In this document: one piece after another, positions 45,904 to 56,305 of the stretch
Layout: each line of letters starts with the position of its first letter
Numbering within the stretch: the stretch's first letter is position 1
Assembly (NCBI RefSeq): GCF_005938215.1
Contig: NZ_VCPD01000003.1
Location: 496,001-560,000, forward strand
Length of the DNA stretch: 64,000 nt
Reading direction: 5' to 3'
Source of the DNA: Ruegeria sediminis
GTDB lineage: Bacteria; Pseudomonadota; Alphaproteobacteria; Rhodobacterales; Rhodobacteraceae
Notes under the pieces: generated by a model
What the model was told of the DNA's origin: nothing
The model's database searches: none
The model's input: only the letters and a program-made list of their open reading frames with translations
Program-made: the position numbers and the translations under genes

Positions 45904-47121
45904 ATGATGGATGGCGGCAAGGGCTTCGACGACGTTCTGACGGGCGAACAGAAGATCCGCAACTTCAACATCAACTTCGGCCCCCAGCACCCGGCAGCCC
46001 ACGGTGTGCTGCGTCTGGTGCTTGAACTGGACGGCGAGATCGTCGAGCGTTGCGATCCTCATATCGGACTGCTGCACCGCGGCACCGAAAAGCTGATGGA
46101 AAGCCGCACCTACCTGCAGAACCTGCCCTATTTCGACCGGCTCGACTATGTGGCGCCGATGAACCAGGAACACGCCTGGTGCCTGGCGATCGAAAAGCTG
46201 ACCGGGGTCGAGGTACCACGCCGCGCCTCATTGATCCGGGTTCTCTACTCCGAGATCGGCCGGGTCCTGAACCACCTGCTCAATGTGACCACGCAAGCCA
46301 TGGACGTGGGCGCGCTGACGCCGCCGCTTTGGGGTTTCGAAGAGCGCGAAAAGCTGATGGTGTTCTATGAGCGGGCCTGCGGCGCGCGCCTGCACGCGGC
46401 CTATTTCCGCCCCGGCGGGGTGCACCAGGATCTGCCCGATGCACTGATCGACGACATCGAGTCCTGGAGCCACGAGTTCCCGAAGGTGCTGGACGATATT
46501 GACGGCCTGCTTTCGGAAAACCGCATCTTCAAGCAGCGCAACTGCGATATCGGCGTGGTGACCGAGGACGACATTCAGAAATACGGATTTTCCGGCGTGA
46601 TGGTGCGCGGCTCGGGCCTTGCTTGGGATCTGCGGCGTGCGCAGCCCTATGAATGCTATGACGAGTTCGAATTCCAGATCCCCGTGGGCAAGAACGGCGA
46701 CTGCTACGACCGCTATCTGGTCCGCATGGAAGAAATGCGCCAATCGGTTTCGATCATCCGGCAGGCCATCGCAAAGCTGCGCGAAACGCCCGGAGACATT
46801 CTGGCCCGCGGCAAGATCACGCCGCCCAGCCGGTCTGACATGAAGACATCGATGGAAGCGCTGATCCATCATTTCAAGCTGTACACCGAAGGCTTCCACG
46901 TGCCTGCGGGCGAGGTCTATGCCGCCGTCGAGGCGCCCAAGGGCGAGTTCGGCGTCTACCTTGTCGCCGACGGCTCCAACAAGCCCTACCGCGCCAAGCT
47001 GCGCGCGCCGGGGTTCCTTCACCTGCAAGCCATGGACCATGTGGCCAGAGGCCACCAACTGGCCGACGTCGCCGCCATCATCGGCACCATGGACGTCGTA
47101 TTTGGAGAGATCGACCGCTAA
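45904..47121 (+). CDS. nuoD: NADH-quinone oxidoreductase subunit D
   Basis: The 405-residue 49-kDa subunit forms the quinone-binding cavity with NuoB. It has [30 protein letters not shown] and [13 protein letters not shown], and near the C-terminus [16 protein letters not shown] precedes the ATG at 45904 (a second ATG follows immediately). It ends in TAATG overlapping nuoE. Confidence 0.97.
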   Translation: MMDGGKGFDDVLTGEQKIRNFNINFGPQHPAAHGVLRLVLELDGEIVERCDPHIGLLHRGTEKLMESRTYLQNLPYFDRLDYVAPMNQEHAWCLAIEKLTGVEVPRRASLIRVLYSEIGRVLNHLLNVTTQAMDVGALTPPLWGFEEREKLMVFYERACGARLHAAYFRPGGVHQDLPDALIDDIESWSHEFPKVLDDIDGLLSENRIFKQRNCDIGVVTEDDIQKYGFSGVMVRGSGLAWDLRRAQPYECYDEFEFQIPVGKNGDCYDRYLVRMEEMRQSVSIIRQAIAKLRETPGDILARGKITPPSRSDMKTSMEALIHHFKLYTEGFHVPAGEVYAAVEAPKGEFGVYLVADGSNKPYRAKLRAPGFLHLQAMDHVARGHQLADVAAIIGTMDVVFGEIDR

Positions 47122-48227
47122 TGCTCCGCCGTCTGCATCCCGAACAACCCGAAAGCTTCGCCTTCACGCCCGCCAACCAGGCCTGGGCCGAGGCGCAGAT
47201 CACCAAGTATCCCGAAGGCCGCCAGGCATCGGCCATCATTCCGCTTCTGTGGCGCGCGCAGGAACAGGAGGGGTGGCTGTCCCGCCCGGCGATCGAACAG
47301 GTCGCCGACATGTTGAACATGGCCTATATCCGGGCGCTGGAAGTGGCATCGTTCTACTTCATGTTTCAGCTGCAACCGGTTGGTTCCGTTGCGCATATCC
47401 AGATCTGCGGCACCACTTCCTGCATGATCTGCGGGGCCGAGGACCTGATCGCCGTCTGCCGGGAAAAGATAGCGGACAAGCCGCATACCGTGTCCGCTGA
47501 CGGCAAGTTCTCGTGGGAAGAGGTGGAATGCCTGGGTTCCTGCACCAACGCGCCGATGGCGCAGATCGGCAAGGACTATTACGAGGATCTGACGGCCGGG
47601 ACTTTTGCCCGGATCATCGACGATCTGGCCGCCGGCAAGGTGCCAGTGCCCGGTCCGCAGAACGGGCGCTATGGGTCGGAGCCGCTGAAGGGGCTGACCA
47701 GCCTGACCGAGTATGAAAGCGGCAAGACGAAGTACAACGCGAGCGTGCAGCTTGCCACCGATCTCGGCGACACGGTCAAGCGGATCGACGGAACCGAAGT
47801 TCCGCTGCTGACCCCGTGGCTGGACAAGGACGGCAAGGCGGCCAGTCGGGCGGCATCCGGCAAACCGCCGGCCGCGCCTGAAGCTCCAAAGCCCGCCGTC
47901 AAGCAGACCGCCGTAAAGAAGTCCGACGCAGCCGAGCCGTCGTCGCCGGAAGGCGCGGCCGCAAAAGTGACGGAAGAGGCTGAACCGGAAAAACTGACCG
48001 CTGCCCGCGGTGGCAAGCCCGACGATCTTAAGAAGCTCAAGGGCGTCGGTCCCAAGCTGGAAGAAAAGCTGAACGGGCTTGGGATTTATCACTTCGATCA
48101 GATCGCGGCCTGGACCCCTGCGCATGTGGCTTGGGTCGACGAGCGGTTATCGTTCAAGGGCCGGATCGAGCGTGACGGCTGGATCGAGCAGGCGGCCAAG
48201 CTGGCGGCGGGCGAAGAGATCGAATAG
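47121..48227 (+). CDS. nuoE: NADH-quinone oxidoreductase subunit E with long C-terminal extension
   Basis: The 24-kDa subunit core holds cluster N1a: Cys96 and Cys101 in CGTTSC, Cys137 and Cys141 in CLGSC. E. coli NuoE is about 166 residues; this one is 368. Residues about 175-240 continue a Rhodobacteraceae-type extension, 240-300 are an Ala/Pro/Lys-rich linker, and 301-368 form a helix-hairpin-helix-like domain ([21 protein letters not shown], then FDQIAAWTP). The domain resembles DNA-binding HhH modules but its role in complex I is unknown. Coupled to nuoD by a one-base overlap. Confidence 0.94.
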   Translation: MLRRLHPEQPESFAFTPANQAWAEAQITKYPEGRQASAIIPLLWRAQEQEGWLSRPAIEQVADMLNMAYIRALEVASFYFMFQLQPVGSVAHIQICGTTSCMICGAEDLIAVCREKIADKPHTVSADGKFSWEEVECLGSCTNAPMAQIGKDYYEDLTAGTFARIIDDLAAGKVPVPGPQNGRYGSEPLKGLTSLTEYESGKTKYNASVQLATDLGDTVKRIDGTEVPLLTPWLDKDGKAASRAASGKPPAAPEAPKPAVKQTAVKKSDAAEPSSPEGAAAKVTEEAEPEKLTAARGGKPDDLKKLKGVGPKLEEKLNGLGIYHFDQIAAWTPAHVAWVDERLSFKGRIERDGWIEQAAKLAAGEEIE

Positions 48228-48288
48228 GCCTGCATGGCCGAGAGAACCGCGTTTGGCACAGCTGGACGCGAGACACGAGACTGATGGG

Positions 48289-48308
48289 CGTCCCCGGAAC
48301 CGGGGGCG
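48289..48308 (+). repeat. GC-rich hairpin between nuoE and the following small gene
   Basis: CGTCCCCGG and CCGGGGGCG with two bases between give a tight stem of about eight pairs. Its core resembles the palindrome before nuoD and the element before mccA. Probably an mRNA processing or stability structure. Confidence 0.4.
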
Positions 48309-48327
48309 ACGGGATGAACCGGAAGCG

Positions 48328-48555
48328 ATGAGCACGGACAAGGAACAAGCCATGGCCCGCAAGGGCCGTCATATCGGGGTGGTCATTGCCGTGACCATGC
48401 TGGCTTGGCTTGCCCTGTCGCTTTTCGTTGGGCCCGCACTGAGCCTGCCGGGACGATACGCGCTGCTCTTCGATTTCGCCGCGCTGGCCGGGCTTATCTA
48501 TGCGGTGATCAACATATTTCAACTCTGGCGCATGCGTCAGGACAGCCAAAGGTAG
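48328..48555 (+). CDS. small two-helix membrane protein (probable DUF5337) in the nuo operon
   Basis: The 75-residue protein begins [17 protein letters not shown], then two hydrophobic segments ([42 protein letters not shown]) and a basic tail. It resembles a Rhodobacteraceae family I believe is named DUF5337 and which sits next to nuoE/nuoF; the name is from memory. It starts 100 nt after nuoE and ends 7 nt before nuoF. Confidence 0.7.
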   Translation: MSTDKEQAMARKGRHIGVVIAVTMLAWLALSLFVGPALSLPGRYALLFDFAALAGLIYAVINIFQLWRMRQDSQR

Positions 48556-48562
48556 GCAAGCG

Positions 48563-49861
48563 ATGCTGAAGGATCAGGACCGGATCTTTACCAACATCTA
48601 CGGGATGCACGAGCGCACCTTGAAAGGCGCGCAAGCCCGGGGTCATTGGGACGGCACGGCGGACCTCATGGCCAAGGGGCGGGATTGGATCATCCAGACG
48701 ATGAAGGATTCCGGATTGCGCGGGCGCGGCGGCGCCGGCTTTCCGACCGGTCTGAAATGGTCCTTCATGCCCAAGGAAAGCGATGGCCGCCCTGCCTATC
48801 TGGTCGTCAACGCCGACGAATCCGAGCCCGGAACCTGCAAGGATCGCGAGATCATGCGTCATGATCCGCACACGCTGATCGAAGGCTGCCTGATCGCGTC
48901 TTACGCAATGAGTGCGCATACCTGCTACATCTACATTCGCGGCGAATACATCCGCGAGCGCGAGGCGCTGCAGGCGGCAATCGACGAAGCCTATGACGCG
49001 GGCTTTCTGGGCAAGAACGCCGCCGGATCGGGCTGGGATTTCGACCTCTTCCTGCACCACGGGGCAGGCGCCTATATCTGCGGCGAGGAAACCGCGCTGA
49101 TCGAAAGCCTCGAGGGTAAGAAAGGCATGCCGCGCATGAAGCCGCCGTTCCCGGCCGGTGCGGGTCTGTACGGTTGCCCGACCACGGTGAACAACGTGGA
49201 ATCAATCGCCGTTGTGCCGACCATCCTGCGCCGTGGCGCCGACTGGTTCGCAGGCTTTGGCCGCCCGAACAACGCTGGAACCAAGCTTTTCGCCGTCTCG
49301 GGCCACGTCAACAACCCTTGCGTCGTAGAAGAGGCGATGTCGATCTCGTTCGAGGAACTGATCGAAAAGCACTGCGGCGGCATTCGCGGAGGTTGGGACA
49401 ACTTGCTGGCGGTGATCCCGGGCGGTTCCTCGGTGCCCTGTGTGCGCGGCGAGAACATGCGCGAGGCGCTGATGGACTTCGACTATCTGCGGAACGAACT
49501 GGGCTCGGGCCTTGGCACCGCGGCGGTGATCGTGATGGACAAGTCGACCGACATCATCAAGGCGATCTGGCGCCTGTCCAAGTTCTACAAGCATGAAAGT
49601 TGCGGCCAATGCACGCCGTGCCGGGAAGGCACCGGCTGGATGATGCGGGTGATGGACCGCCTGGTGCGCGGAGAGGCCGAGTTGGAAGAGATCGATATGC
49701 TGTTCGACGTGACCAAGCAGGTCGAAGGCCACACAATCTGCGCGCTCGGCGATGCGGCGGCATGGCCGATCCAAGGCCTGATCCGCAACTTTCGCGAAGA
49801 GATCGAGGACCGCATCAAGGCCCAGAAGTCGGGTCGAATGGGTGCGATGGCAGCGGAGTGA
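48563..49861 (+). CDS. nuoF: NADH-quinone oxidoreductase subunit F
   Basis: The 432-residue 51-kDa subunit binds NADH, FMN and cluster N3 and is where electrons enter complex I. Glycine-rich [16 protein letters not shown], the FMN site [31 protein letters not shown], and the N3 cysteines in [16 protein letters not shown] with a later Cys in [13 protein letters not shown] are all present. Confidence 0.97.
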   Translation: MLKDQDRIFTNIYGMHERTLKGAQARGHWDGTADLMAKGRDWIIQTMKDSGLRGRGGAGFPTGLKWSFMPKESDGRPAYLVVNADESEPGTCKDREIMRHDPHTLIEGCLIASYAMSAHTCYIYIRGEYIREREALQAAIDEAYDAGFLGKNAAGSGWDFDLFLHHGAGAYICGEETALIESLEGKKGMPRMKPPFPAGAGLYGCPTTVNNVESIAVVPTILRRGADWFAGFGRPNNAGTKLFAVSGHVNNPCVVEEAMSISFEELIEKHCGGIRGGWDNLLAVIPGGSSVPCVRGENMREALMDFDYLRNELGSGLGTAAVIVMDKSTDIIKAIWRLSKFYKHESCGQCTPCREGTGWMMRVMDRLVRGEAELEEIDMLFDVTKQVEGHTICALGDAAAWPIQGLIRNFREEIEDRIKAQKSGRMGAMAAE

Positions 49862-49866
49862 CCCCG

Positions 49867-50283
49867 ATGGAGACCTTTGCCGAATATTCTCACGCGATCG
49901 CCTCTCTGGTGATCTTTACTCTGATCGTTCTGGCCCTATCGCCGTTTTCTGCGATTTCCAAGCAGGGCAAAGGGCTGGCGCCGGGCGCGGCGCCCGAACA
50001 GGACTACGCGGACAAGGCTTATCGCCTGAACCGGGCCTATCTCAACGGCACCGAGACATTGCCTTCTTTCGTGGCCGTCACCGTGGCGGCCATCCTGCTT
50101 GGTGCAAGCCCGTTCTGGGTGAACCTGCTGGCCACTTTGGCCTTGGTGAGCCGCATCGTGATGCTGGTGGTTCATCTGCAGGGTATCGGCAAACCGCACA
50201 GCGGCATCCGCTCGGTTTTCTACGTCGCCGGCTGGGCCTGCATGGTCGTTCTGGCGCTCATGGCATTGGTGGCTGCGTTTTGA
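49867..50283 (+). CDS. MAPEG-family membrane protein in the nuo operon
   Basis: The 138-residue protein has four hydrophobic helices and the MAPEG signature RLNRAYLNGTETLPSFVA. MAPEG proteins are glutathione-dependent peroxidases/transferases or eicosanoid enzymes; bacterial members are poorly characterised. It starts 5 nt after nuoF. The frame is open upstream inside nuoF, but ATG 49867 gives the family N-terminus. Confidence 0.8.
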   Translation: METFAEYSHAIASLVIFTLIVLALSPFSAISKQGKGLAPGAAPEQDYADKAYRLNRAYLNGTETLPSFVAVTVAAILLGASPFWVNLLATLALVSRIVMLVVHLQGIGKPHSGIRSVFYVAGWACMVVLALMALVAAF

Positions 50284-50348
50284 TCGGGATTGATAGAAAC
50301 CAACGGGGCGGTAGCGTCCGCGGTATCGTCCTGCCCAAGGCGAAGATC

Positions 50349-50678
50349 GTGTTGGGCGTGTTTGCCGTCGCCGCGCTTGTGGCGGGGTGTGGCGAACGCA
50401 AGGAATTCCGGGTCCTTTTCGACGGACACTATTTCCGCACCAAGGCAAAGGTCGTGGACAAAAAGAAGACCCTCGCCGATTTCACGGTGCGGGTCGACGA
50501 CGTCTCGGCATCGCTTGACGGTGCGCGCGAGGCCGGGCGCCATGCGGGTACACGGTACTGTATTGAAAACTATGGAACATCCCGGATCGACTGGAAGGTG
50601 GGCCCCGACACCGAGCCGCGGCAACTGCGCATCGTCGATAACACGCTGACATTCGCGGGAACCTGTCAGAGGCCATGA
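50349..50678 (+). CDS. hypothetical lipoprotein in the nuo operon
   Basis: A frame of at least 109 residues carries a lipobox (AALVAGCG) followed by a small domain: FRVLFDGHYFRTKAKVVDKKKTLADF and a C-terminal RIVDNTLTFAGTC. The start is uncertain: GTG 50349 is used here, but TTG at 50279 overlapping the previous stop would give a signal peptide with a basic n-region (LPKAKIV) that looks better. I do not recognise the family. It overlaps an ATG of the next frame. Confidence 0.6.
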   Translation: MLGVFAVAALVAGCGERKEFRVLFDGHYFRTKAKVVDKKKTLADFTVRVDDVSASLDGAREAGRHAGTRYCIENYGTSRIDWKVGPDTEPRQLRIVDNTLTFAGTCQRP

Positions 50679-50770
50679 ACCGACGTCGCGCATATCCTTG
50701 CCCTTCGGCCTTGACGCCGCTGAGAAGCAGGCCGGGATTGCCCGCCTTGGGCCTTTCCTGGTGCAGACGC

Positions 50771-51181
50771 GTGACAACGTTCTTCACAAAGCCTGTTTCG
50801 TTGGCCCTGCTTCTGCTCGTTCCCTCGATGGTTCAGGCCAAGCCGCCCTTGCGCGAAGTCAAGGAGATCGACGACGAGCTTTACTACATCGCGGTCGCAA
50901 AAGAGATTTCCGAACTGTGCGACGAAATCACGGGGCGCAGGATGAAAGCGATCGGTGTTATGTGGGCGTTGCGATCCAAGGCGAACAAGCTGGGTTACTC
51001 GGATGACGAGATCCGGTCCTACGTAGATTCCGACGCCGAAAAGGCGCGGATGCGGGCCAAGGGCGAAGCGTATCTGGCCCAGCGTGGCGTCACTTATGAA
51101 AAACCGGAAACGTTCTGCGCGCTGGGGCGTGCGGAAATCGAAAGAAACAGCGCGATCGGCGTGTATTTGAGGGCGAATTGA
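50771..51181 (+). CDS. small exported protein (probable DUF5333) in the nuo operon
   Basis: The 136-residue protein has a Sec signal peptide ([18 protein letters not shown]) and a helical domain with two cysteines ([32 protein letters not shown]). The pattern [31 protein letters not shown] recalls a Rhodobacteraceae family I recall as DUF5333. GTG 50771 is chosen because it gives a normal signal peptide; ATG 50675, overlapping the previous stop, would put 32 extra residues before it. Periplasmic role near complex I unknown. Confidence 0.65.
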   Translation: MTTFFTKPVSLALLLLVPSMVQAKPPLREVKEIDDELYYIAVAKEISELCDEITGRRMKAIGVMWALRSKANKLGYSDDEIRSYVDSDAEKARMRAKGEAYLAQRGVTYEKPETFCALGRAEIERNSAIGVYLRAN

Positions 51182-51186
51182 AAGCC

Positions 51187-53208
51187 ATGTCTGACCTTCG
51201 CAAGATCAACATCGACGGCAAAGAGATCGAAGTGGACGGGGCCATGACCCTGATCCAGGCCTGCGAACAGGCCGGGGTCGAGGTGCCGCGTTTCTGCTAT
51301 CACGAACGCCTGTCGATCGCGGGCAACTGCCGCATGTGCCTGGTCGAAGTCGTTGGCGGGCCCCCGAAACCGGCGGCCTCCTGCGCCATGCAGGTGCGTG
51401 ATCTGCGTCCCGGCCCGGAAGGTCAGGCGCCGGTGGTCAAGACGAATTCGCCCATGGTCAAGAAGGCGCGCGAAGGTGTGATGGAATTCCTGCTGATCAA
51501 CCATCCTCTGGACTGCCCGATCTGCGATCAGGGCGGCGAGTGCGACCTGCAGGATCAGGCGATGGCCTATGGCGTGGATTTCAGCCGATATCGCGAGCCC
51601 AAACGCGCGGTGGACGATCTGAACCTCGGGCCGCTTGTCGAAACGCACATGACGCGCTGCATCTCGTGCACCCGCTGCGTGCGCTTCACGACCGAAGTGG
51701 CGGGGATCAACCAGATGGGCCAGACCGGGCGCGGCGAGGACGCCGAGATCACGTCCTATCTGAACGAGACGCTGGTTTCGAACCTGCAGGGCAACATCAT
51801 CGACCTGTGCCCGGTGGGGGCGCTGACCTCCAAGCCCTATGCTTTCACCGCCCGCCCCTGGGAGTTGACCAAGACCGAGACGGTCGACGTGATGGACGCC
51901 CTGGGCTCGAACATCCGTGTCGATACCAAGGGGCGCGAAGTGATGCGCATCCTGCCGCGCAATCATGACGGCGTTAACGAGGAATGGATCTCGGACAAGA
52001 CCCGTTTCGTCTGGGACGGACTGCGCCGTCAGCGCCTGGACAAGCCCTACGTGCGCGACAACGGCAAGCTGCGCCCGGCCAGCTGGAGCGAGGCGCTGGC
52101 CAAGGCCGCCGAGGCGCTGAAGGGTGCGGGCAAACCAGCCGGGATCATCGGTGATCTGGCGCCCGCCGAAGCCGCGTTTGCGCTCAAGCAGATGATCGAG
52201 GGGCTTGGCGGCGTCGTGGAATGCCGCACCGACGGGGCCAAGCTGCCCGCGGGCAATCGGGGCGCCTATGCCGGGACCGCCGCAATCGAGGATATCGACA
52301 CGGCCGAGCGGATCCTTCTGATCGGCACCAACCCGCGCGACGAGGCGCCGGTGCTGAACTCTCGCATTCGCAAGGCGTGGTCGCATGGGGCAGAGGTGGC
52401 GCTTGTCGGACCGGCGGTCGATCTGACCTACGAATATCACCACGCGGGCGACGACCGCGCCGCCTTGCAAAAGATCGTGGACATGGGCGGCTCGGACGAG
52501 ATCAGGGCCAAGCGGTCGCTGGTCATCGTCGGGCAGGGGGCCTTGCAGGAGGCGGATGGGGCCGCCGTGCTGGCCGCCGCGCAGTCCATTGCCGCCAATA
52601 CCGAAAGCGGCCTGATCATCCTGCATACCGCCGCGTCGCGTGTGGGCGCCATGGACGTTGACGCCACGAACGAGCGCGGGATGGAAGCGGTTAGCGATGC
52701 CGACGTCATCTACAACCTTGGCGCCGACGAGGTCGAGATCGGCGAAGGCGCATTCGTGATTTACCAGGGCAGCCACGGTGATCGAGGGGCGCACCGCGCC
52801 GACGTGATCCTGCCCGGCGCCGCCTATACCGAGGAAAACGGACTGTTCGTGAACACCGAGGGCCGTCCGCAACTGGCGATGCGCGCAGGCTTCGCGCCCG
52901 GCGAGGCGAAGGAAAACTGGGCAATTCTGCGCGCCCTGTCGGCGGAACTGGGCGCTGCGCTGCCCTATGACTCGTTGGCGCAGCTTCGGAAGAAGCTGGT
53001 CGAGGCCGTCCCGCATCTGGCCAGGATCGACGAAGTTGTCGAGAACGAATTACAGGCGCTGGACGCCGGTGCGCTGGGGCAGGCCTCGTTCCGCTATGCG
53101 GTCAAGGATTTCTACCTGACCAACCCAATCGCGCGGGCCTCTCAGCTGATGGCTGAACTCTCGGCGCAGGCCAAGGCGCGCGGTGCGGAAAAGATCGCGG
53201 CGGAATGA
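51187..53208 (+). CDS. nuoG: NADH-quinone oxidoreductase subunit G
   Basis: The 673-residue 75-kDa subunit has an N-terminal ferredoxin domain ([18 protein letters not shown], then Cys in PAASCAMQV), the [17 protein letters not shown] motif with the His ligand of N5, and the [13 protein letters not shown] / DLCPVGAL clusters N4. A molybdopterin-oxidoreductase-like domain follows without cofactor. Start ATG 51187; TTG three codons upstream overlaps the previous stop. Ends with ATGA overlap to a small frame. Confidence 0.96.
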   Translation: MSDLRKINIDGKEIEVDGAMTLIQACEQAGVEVPRFCYHERLSIAGNCRMCLVEVVGGPPKPAASCAMQVRDLRPGPEGQAPVVKTNSPMVKKAREGVMEFLLINHPLDCPICDQGGECDLQDQAMAYGVDFSRYREPKRAVDDLNLGPLVETHMTRCISCTRCVRFTTEVAGINQMGQTGRGEDAEITSYLNETLVSNLQGNIIDLCPVGALTSKPYAFTARPWELTKTETVDVMDALGSNIRVDTKGREVMRILPRNHDGVNEEWISDKTRFVWDGLRRQRLDKPYVRDNGKLRPASWSEALAKAAEALKGAGKPAGIIGDLAPAEAAFALKQMIEGLGGVVECRTDGAKLPAGNRGAYAGTAAIEDIDTAERILLIGTNPRDEAPVLNSRIRKAWSHGAEVALVGPAVDLTYEYHHAGDDRAALQKIVDMGGSDEIRAKRSLVIVGQGALQEADGAAVLAAAQSIAANTESGLIILHTAASRVGAMDVDATNERGMEAVSDADVIYNLGADEVEIGEGAFVIYQGSHGDRGAHRADVILPGAAYTEENGLFVNTEGRPQLAMRAGFAPGEAKENWAILRALSAELGAALPYDSLAQLRKKLVEAVPHLARIDEVVENELQALDAGALGQASFRYAVKDFYLTNPIARASQLMAELSAQAKARGAEKIAAE

Positions 53209-53456
53209 CCCTGCAGGCCATCATATCGCCTTTTGCCGCGGCTGCGCCCGCGGAACTGGCACCGTTTGCCGACGGGGGCCGGAGCGGTGCGTATGCCCTG
53301 CATGTGAATTTGTACAAAAAGGGTGGCGCATGGACAGCGGATGCTGTTTACACCAACTCGCCATCCCAACCGCAGGAATTGCGGGCCGGTCGTCTTTCGC
53401 CCGGTCGCGAGGCGCGCGGAAAACGGAATACCCACGGTGTGAGGACCAATGGCTGA
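53205..53456 (+). CDS. uncertain small frame between nuoG and nuoH
   Basis: An 83-residue frame starts at an ATG overlapping the nuoG stop (ATGA) and runs into the first codons of nuoH, so it is coupled on both sides. The first 50 residues read like protein ([30 protein letters not shown]), but the last 30 are low-complexity and Arg/Gly-rich, as in a shadow frame. If not coding, the gap of about 240 nt holds nothing else I can name. Confidence 0.4.
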   Translation: MTLQAIISPFAAAAPAELAPFADGGRSGAYALHVNLYKKGGAWTADAVYTNSPSQPQELRAGRLSPGREARGKRNTHGVRTNG

Positions 53457-54486
53457 ATTCTTTAACACCCCAGTCGGCATCGCCGCGATCATCCTGGCGC
53501 AAGTGCTTGCAGTCGTTGCCTTTGTGATGATCTCGCTTCTGTTTCTGGTCTATGGCGACCGCAAGATCTGGGCGGCGGTCCAGATGCGCCGCGGCCCCAA
53601 CGTGGTGGGCGTCTATGGCCTGCTGCAATCGGTGGCCGACGCGCTGAAATACGTGGTCAAGGAAGTCGTCATTCCGGCCGGCGCCGACCGCACGGTATTC
53701 ATCCTCGCTCCGCTCACGTCTTTCGTGCTGGCGATGATCGCCTGGGCGGTGATCCCGTTCAACGATGGTTGGGTCCTGTCAGACATCAACGTAGCAATCC
53801 TTTATGTCTTCGCGGTCTCTTCGCTCGAGGTATACGGAGTGATCATGGGCGGATGGGCGTCGAACTCGAAATACCCGTTTCTGGGATCGCTGCGTTCAGC
53901 CGCGCAGATGATCTCGTACGAGGTTTCGATCGGCCTGATCATCATCGGCGTGATCATCTCGACCGGCTCGATGAACTTCGGCCAGATCGTGCATGCGCAG
54001 GATACCGGCTGGGGCTTCTTCGGATGGTACTGGCTGCCGCATTTCCCGATGGTCTTCCTGTTCTTCATCTCGGCCCTGGCCGAGACCAACCGCCCACCCT
54101 TCGACCTGCCCGAAGCAGAATCGGAACTGGTGGCGGGCTATCAGGTGGAATACTCGGCGACGCCGTTCCTGCTGTTCATGGCCGGAGAGTACATCGCCAT
54201 CTTCCTGATGTGCGCCCTGACGACCTTGCTGTTCTTCGGCGGCTGGCTATCGCCCATCCCGGGTCTGCCGGACGGTGTGCTGTGGATGGTCGGCAAGATG
54301 GCGTTCTTCTTCTTCCTCTTCGCGATGGTCAAGGCGATCACCCCCCGCTACCGCTATGACCAGCTGATGCGGCTGGGCTGGAAAGTGTTCCTTCCCTTCT
54401 CGCTGGCCTGGGTCGTCTTCGTTTCCTTCGCGGCGAAATTCGAATGGTTCTGGGGCATCTTCACCCGCTGGAGCGTTGGAGGCTGA
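53449..54486 (+). CDS. nuoH: NADH-quinone oxidoreductase subunit H
   Basis: The 345-residue membrane subunit (ND1) contacts the quinone chamber and starts the proton channel. About eight helices; signatures [37 protein letters not shown] and [21 protein letters not shown]. It overlaps the preceding small frame by 8 nt and is followed by nuoI after 2 nt. Confidence 0.97.
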   Translation: MAEFFNTPVGIAAIILAQVLAVVAFVMISLLFLVYGDRKIWAAVQMRRGPNVVGVYGLLQSVADALKYVVKEVVIPAGADRTVFILAPLTSFVLAMIAWAVIPFNDGWVLSDINVAILYVFAVSSLEVYGVIMGGWASNSKYPFLGSLRSAAQMISYEVSIGLIIIGVIISTGSMNFGQIVHAQDTGWGFFGWYWLPHFPMVFLFFISALAETNRPPFDLPEAESELVAGYQVEYSATPFLLFMAGEYIAIFLMCALTTLLFFGGWLSPIPGLPDGVLWMVGKMAFFFFLFAMVKAITPRYRYDQLMRLGWKVFLPFSLAWVVFVSFAAKFEWFWGIFTRWSVGG

Positions 54487-54488
54487 CA

Positions 54489-54983
54489 ATGGCAAACATC
54501 GACTACACCCGCGCGGCCAAGTACTTCCTGCTCCAGGACTTCTGGGTCGGCTTCAAGCTTGGGATGAAGTACTTCTTCGCCCCCAAGGCAACGGTGAACT
54601 ACCCGCACGAAAAGGGCCCGCTTTCGCCCCGATTCCGCGGTGAGCACGCCCTGCGTCGCTATCCCAACGGCGAGGAGCGCTGCATCGCCTGCAAGCTTTG
54701 CGAGGCGATCTGCCCGGCGCAGGCCATCACCATCGACGCGGAACCGCGCGCGGATGGCAGCCGCCGCACCACGCGTTACGACATCGACATGACCAAGTGC
54801 ATCTATTGCGGCTTCTGCCAGGAGGCTTGCCCAGTCGATGCCATCGTCGAAGGTCCGAACTTCGAATTCGCCACCGAAACCCGCGAAGAACTGTTCTATG
54901 ACAAGGAAAAGCTCCTTTCGAACGGCGAACGCTGGGAGGCCGAAATCGCCCGCAACCTGGAAATGGACGCGCCCTACCGATGA
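54489..54983 (+). CDS. nuoI: NADH-quinone oxidoreductase subunit I
   Basis: The 164-residue 23-kDa subunit binds two 4Fe-4S clusters (N6a/N6b): [16 protein letters not shown] and [16 protein letters not shown]. It links the clusters of NuoG to N2. The start at ATG 54489 gives [13 protein letters not shown], the family opening. Its stop overlaps the start of the CMD-family gene (ATGA). Confidence 0.97.
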   Translation: MANIDYTRAAKYFLLQDFWVGFKLGMKYFFAPKATVNYPHEKGPLSPRFRGEHALRRYPNGEERCIACKLCEAICPAQAITIDAEPRADGSRRTTRYDIDMTKCIYCGFCQEACPVDAIVEGPNFEFATETREELFYDKEKLLSNGERWEAEIARNLEMDAPYR

Positions 54984-55390
54984 CCGACGCGCCGAAAAAT
55001 CCGTTCGAGCAGATGCTCAAGCAGGCACAAGAGATGGCCAAGGCGTTCAACCCGGGTCTCGAAAGCTTTTCGCCCAAAGGGTTCGAGGCGTTGTGGCCGA
55101 CCATGCCCAAAGAGGTCATGGAGATGATGTTCGGCAACGCAGTCAACAAGGACGGGCTGGACGCCAAGACCCGGCTGCTGCTGACGCTGGCGGGGCTGAC
55201 AATGCAGGGCGCCCAGGCCGATACCGCGGTGCGCCAGACCGTGCGGCACGCCATCGAGGCGGGCGCCAAGAAACAAGAGATCGTTGAGACGATCGGTCAG
55301 ATGTCGGTGTTTGCCGGCATTCCGGCCATGACCCGCGCGCTGGAACTGGCGCAGGAGGCCATGGGCGAACAAGAGGACGACGACCAATGA
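54980..55390 (+). CDS. carboxymuconolactone decarboxylase-like protein inside the nuo operon
   Basis: The 136-residue protein has a CMD/AhpD-type helical core ([47 protein letters not shown]) after an N-terminal amphipathic stretch ([22 protein letters not shown]) reminiscent of phasins. The AhpD ExxCxxC redox motif is absent, so peroxidase activity is unlikely. Four-base ATGA overlaps with nuoI upstream and nuoJ downstream show tight translational coupling and equal dosage with complex I subunits. Possibly an assembly or accessory factor (inference). Confidence 0.8.
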   Translation: MTDAPKNPFEQMLKQAQEMAKAFNPGLESFSPKGFEALWPTMPKEVMEMMFGNAVNKDGLDAKTRLLLTLAGLTMQGAQADTAVRQTVRHAIEAGAKKQEIVETIGQMSVFAGIPAMTRALELAQEAMGEQEDDDQ

Positions 55391-55989
55391 GCGTATTTGC
55401 CTTCTACCTCTTTGCCATAAGTACGATCACCGGAGGGCTGTTCACCGTGATCAGCAGGCAACCTGTGCATTCGGTGCTGTGGCTGATTCTCGCCTTCATC
55501 TCGTCGGCGGGGCTGTTCGTTCTGCTGGGCGCGGAATTCGTCGCGATGCTGCTGGTGATCGTCTATGTCGGTGCGGTTGCGGTGCTGTTCCTCTTCGTCG
55601 TGATGATGCTGGATGTGGATTTTGCCGAGCTGAAGGCCGAGATGGCGCGCTACATGCCGCTGGCCTTGCTGATCGGTCTGGTGATCCTGATGCAGTTCGT
55701 CATGGCCTATGGCGCATGGGAAAGCGCGCACGGCGCCGCCGAACAGCTGGCGCAACCGGTTCCGGTGGACCGCCACAACACCGAGGCGCTTGGCCTCATC
55801 CTTTATGATCAATACTTCCTTCTGTTCCAACTGGCGGGCCTTATCCTGCTGGTCGCGATGATCGGCGCCATCGTGCTGTCCATGCGCCACCGCAGGGACA
55901 TCAAGCGTCAGGACATCATCGCCCAGATGATGCGCGATCCGGCCAAGGCGATGGAACTGAAGGACGTGAAACCGGGGCAGGGGCTTTGA
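55387..55989 (+). CDS. nuoJ: NADH-quinone oxidoreductase subunit J
   Basis: The 200-residue membrane subunit (ND6) has five hydrophobic helices and the conserved [19 protein letters not shown] helix. ATGA overlap with the preceding gene. Length is typical. Confidence 0.97.
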   Translation: MSVFAFYLFAISTITGGLFTVISRQPVHSVLWLILAFISSAGLFVLLGAEFVAMLLVIVYVGAVAVLFLFVVMMLDVDFAELKAEMARYMPLALLIGLVILMQFVMAYGAWESAHGAAEQLAQPVPVDRHNTEALGLILYDQYFLLFQLAGLILLVAMIGAIVLSMRHRRDIKRQDIIAQMMRDPAKAMELKDVKPGQGL

Positions 55990-55993
55990 GACG

Positions 55994-56299
55994 ATGATCG
56001 GACTTGAACATTACCTAACCGTCGCGGCGACGCTGTTCGTCATCGGTATCTTCGGTCTCTTCCTGAACCGCAAGAACGTCATCATCCTGCTGATGAGCAT
56101 CGAACTGATGCTGCTGGCGGTGAACATCAACCTTGTTGCGTTCTCGAGCTTTCTCGGCGACCTGGTCGGGCAGGTCTTCACGCTCTTCGTGCTGACGGTC
56201 GCCGCCGCCGAGGCCGCCATCGGCCTGGCCATCCTGGTCTGCTTCTTCCGCAACCGCGGCACGATCGCGGTGGAAGACGTCAACATGATGAAGGGGTAA
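55994..56299 (+). CDS. nuoK: NADH-quinone oxidoreductase subunit K
   Basis: The 101-residue ND4L-type subunit has three helices with the two conserved buried glutamates in [14 protein letters not shown] and [13 protein letters not shown]. Standard length. Confidence 0.97.
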   Translation: MIGLEHYLTVAATLFVIGIFGLFLNRKNVIILLMSIELMLLAVNINLVAFSSFLGDLVGQVFTLFVLTVAAAEAAIGLAILVCFFRNRGTIAVEDVNMMKG

Positions 56300-56305
56300 G
56301 GGACC

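Noticed and set aside
50675..50770. Longer form of the exported protein starting at ATG 50675
   Set aside because: It would place 32 basic and proline-rich residues before a normal signal peptide; the GTG at 50771 gives a standard N-terminus. The ATGA overlap keeps the longer form possible but less likely.
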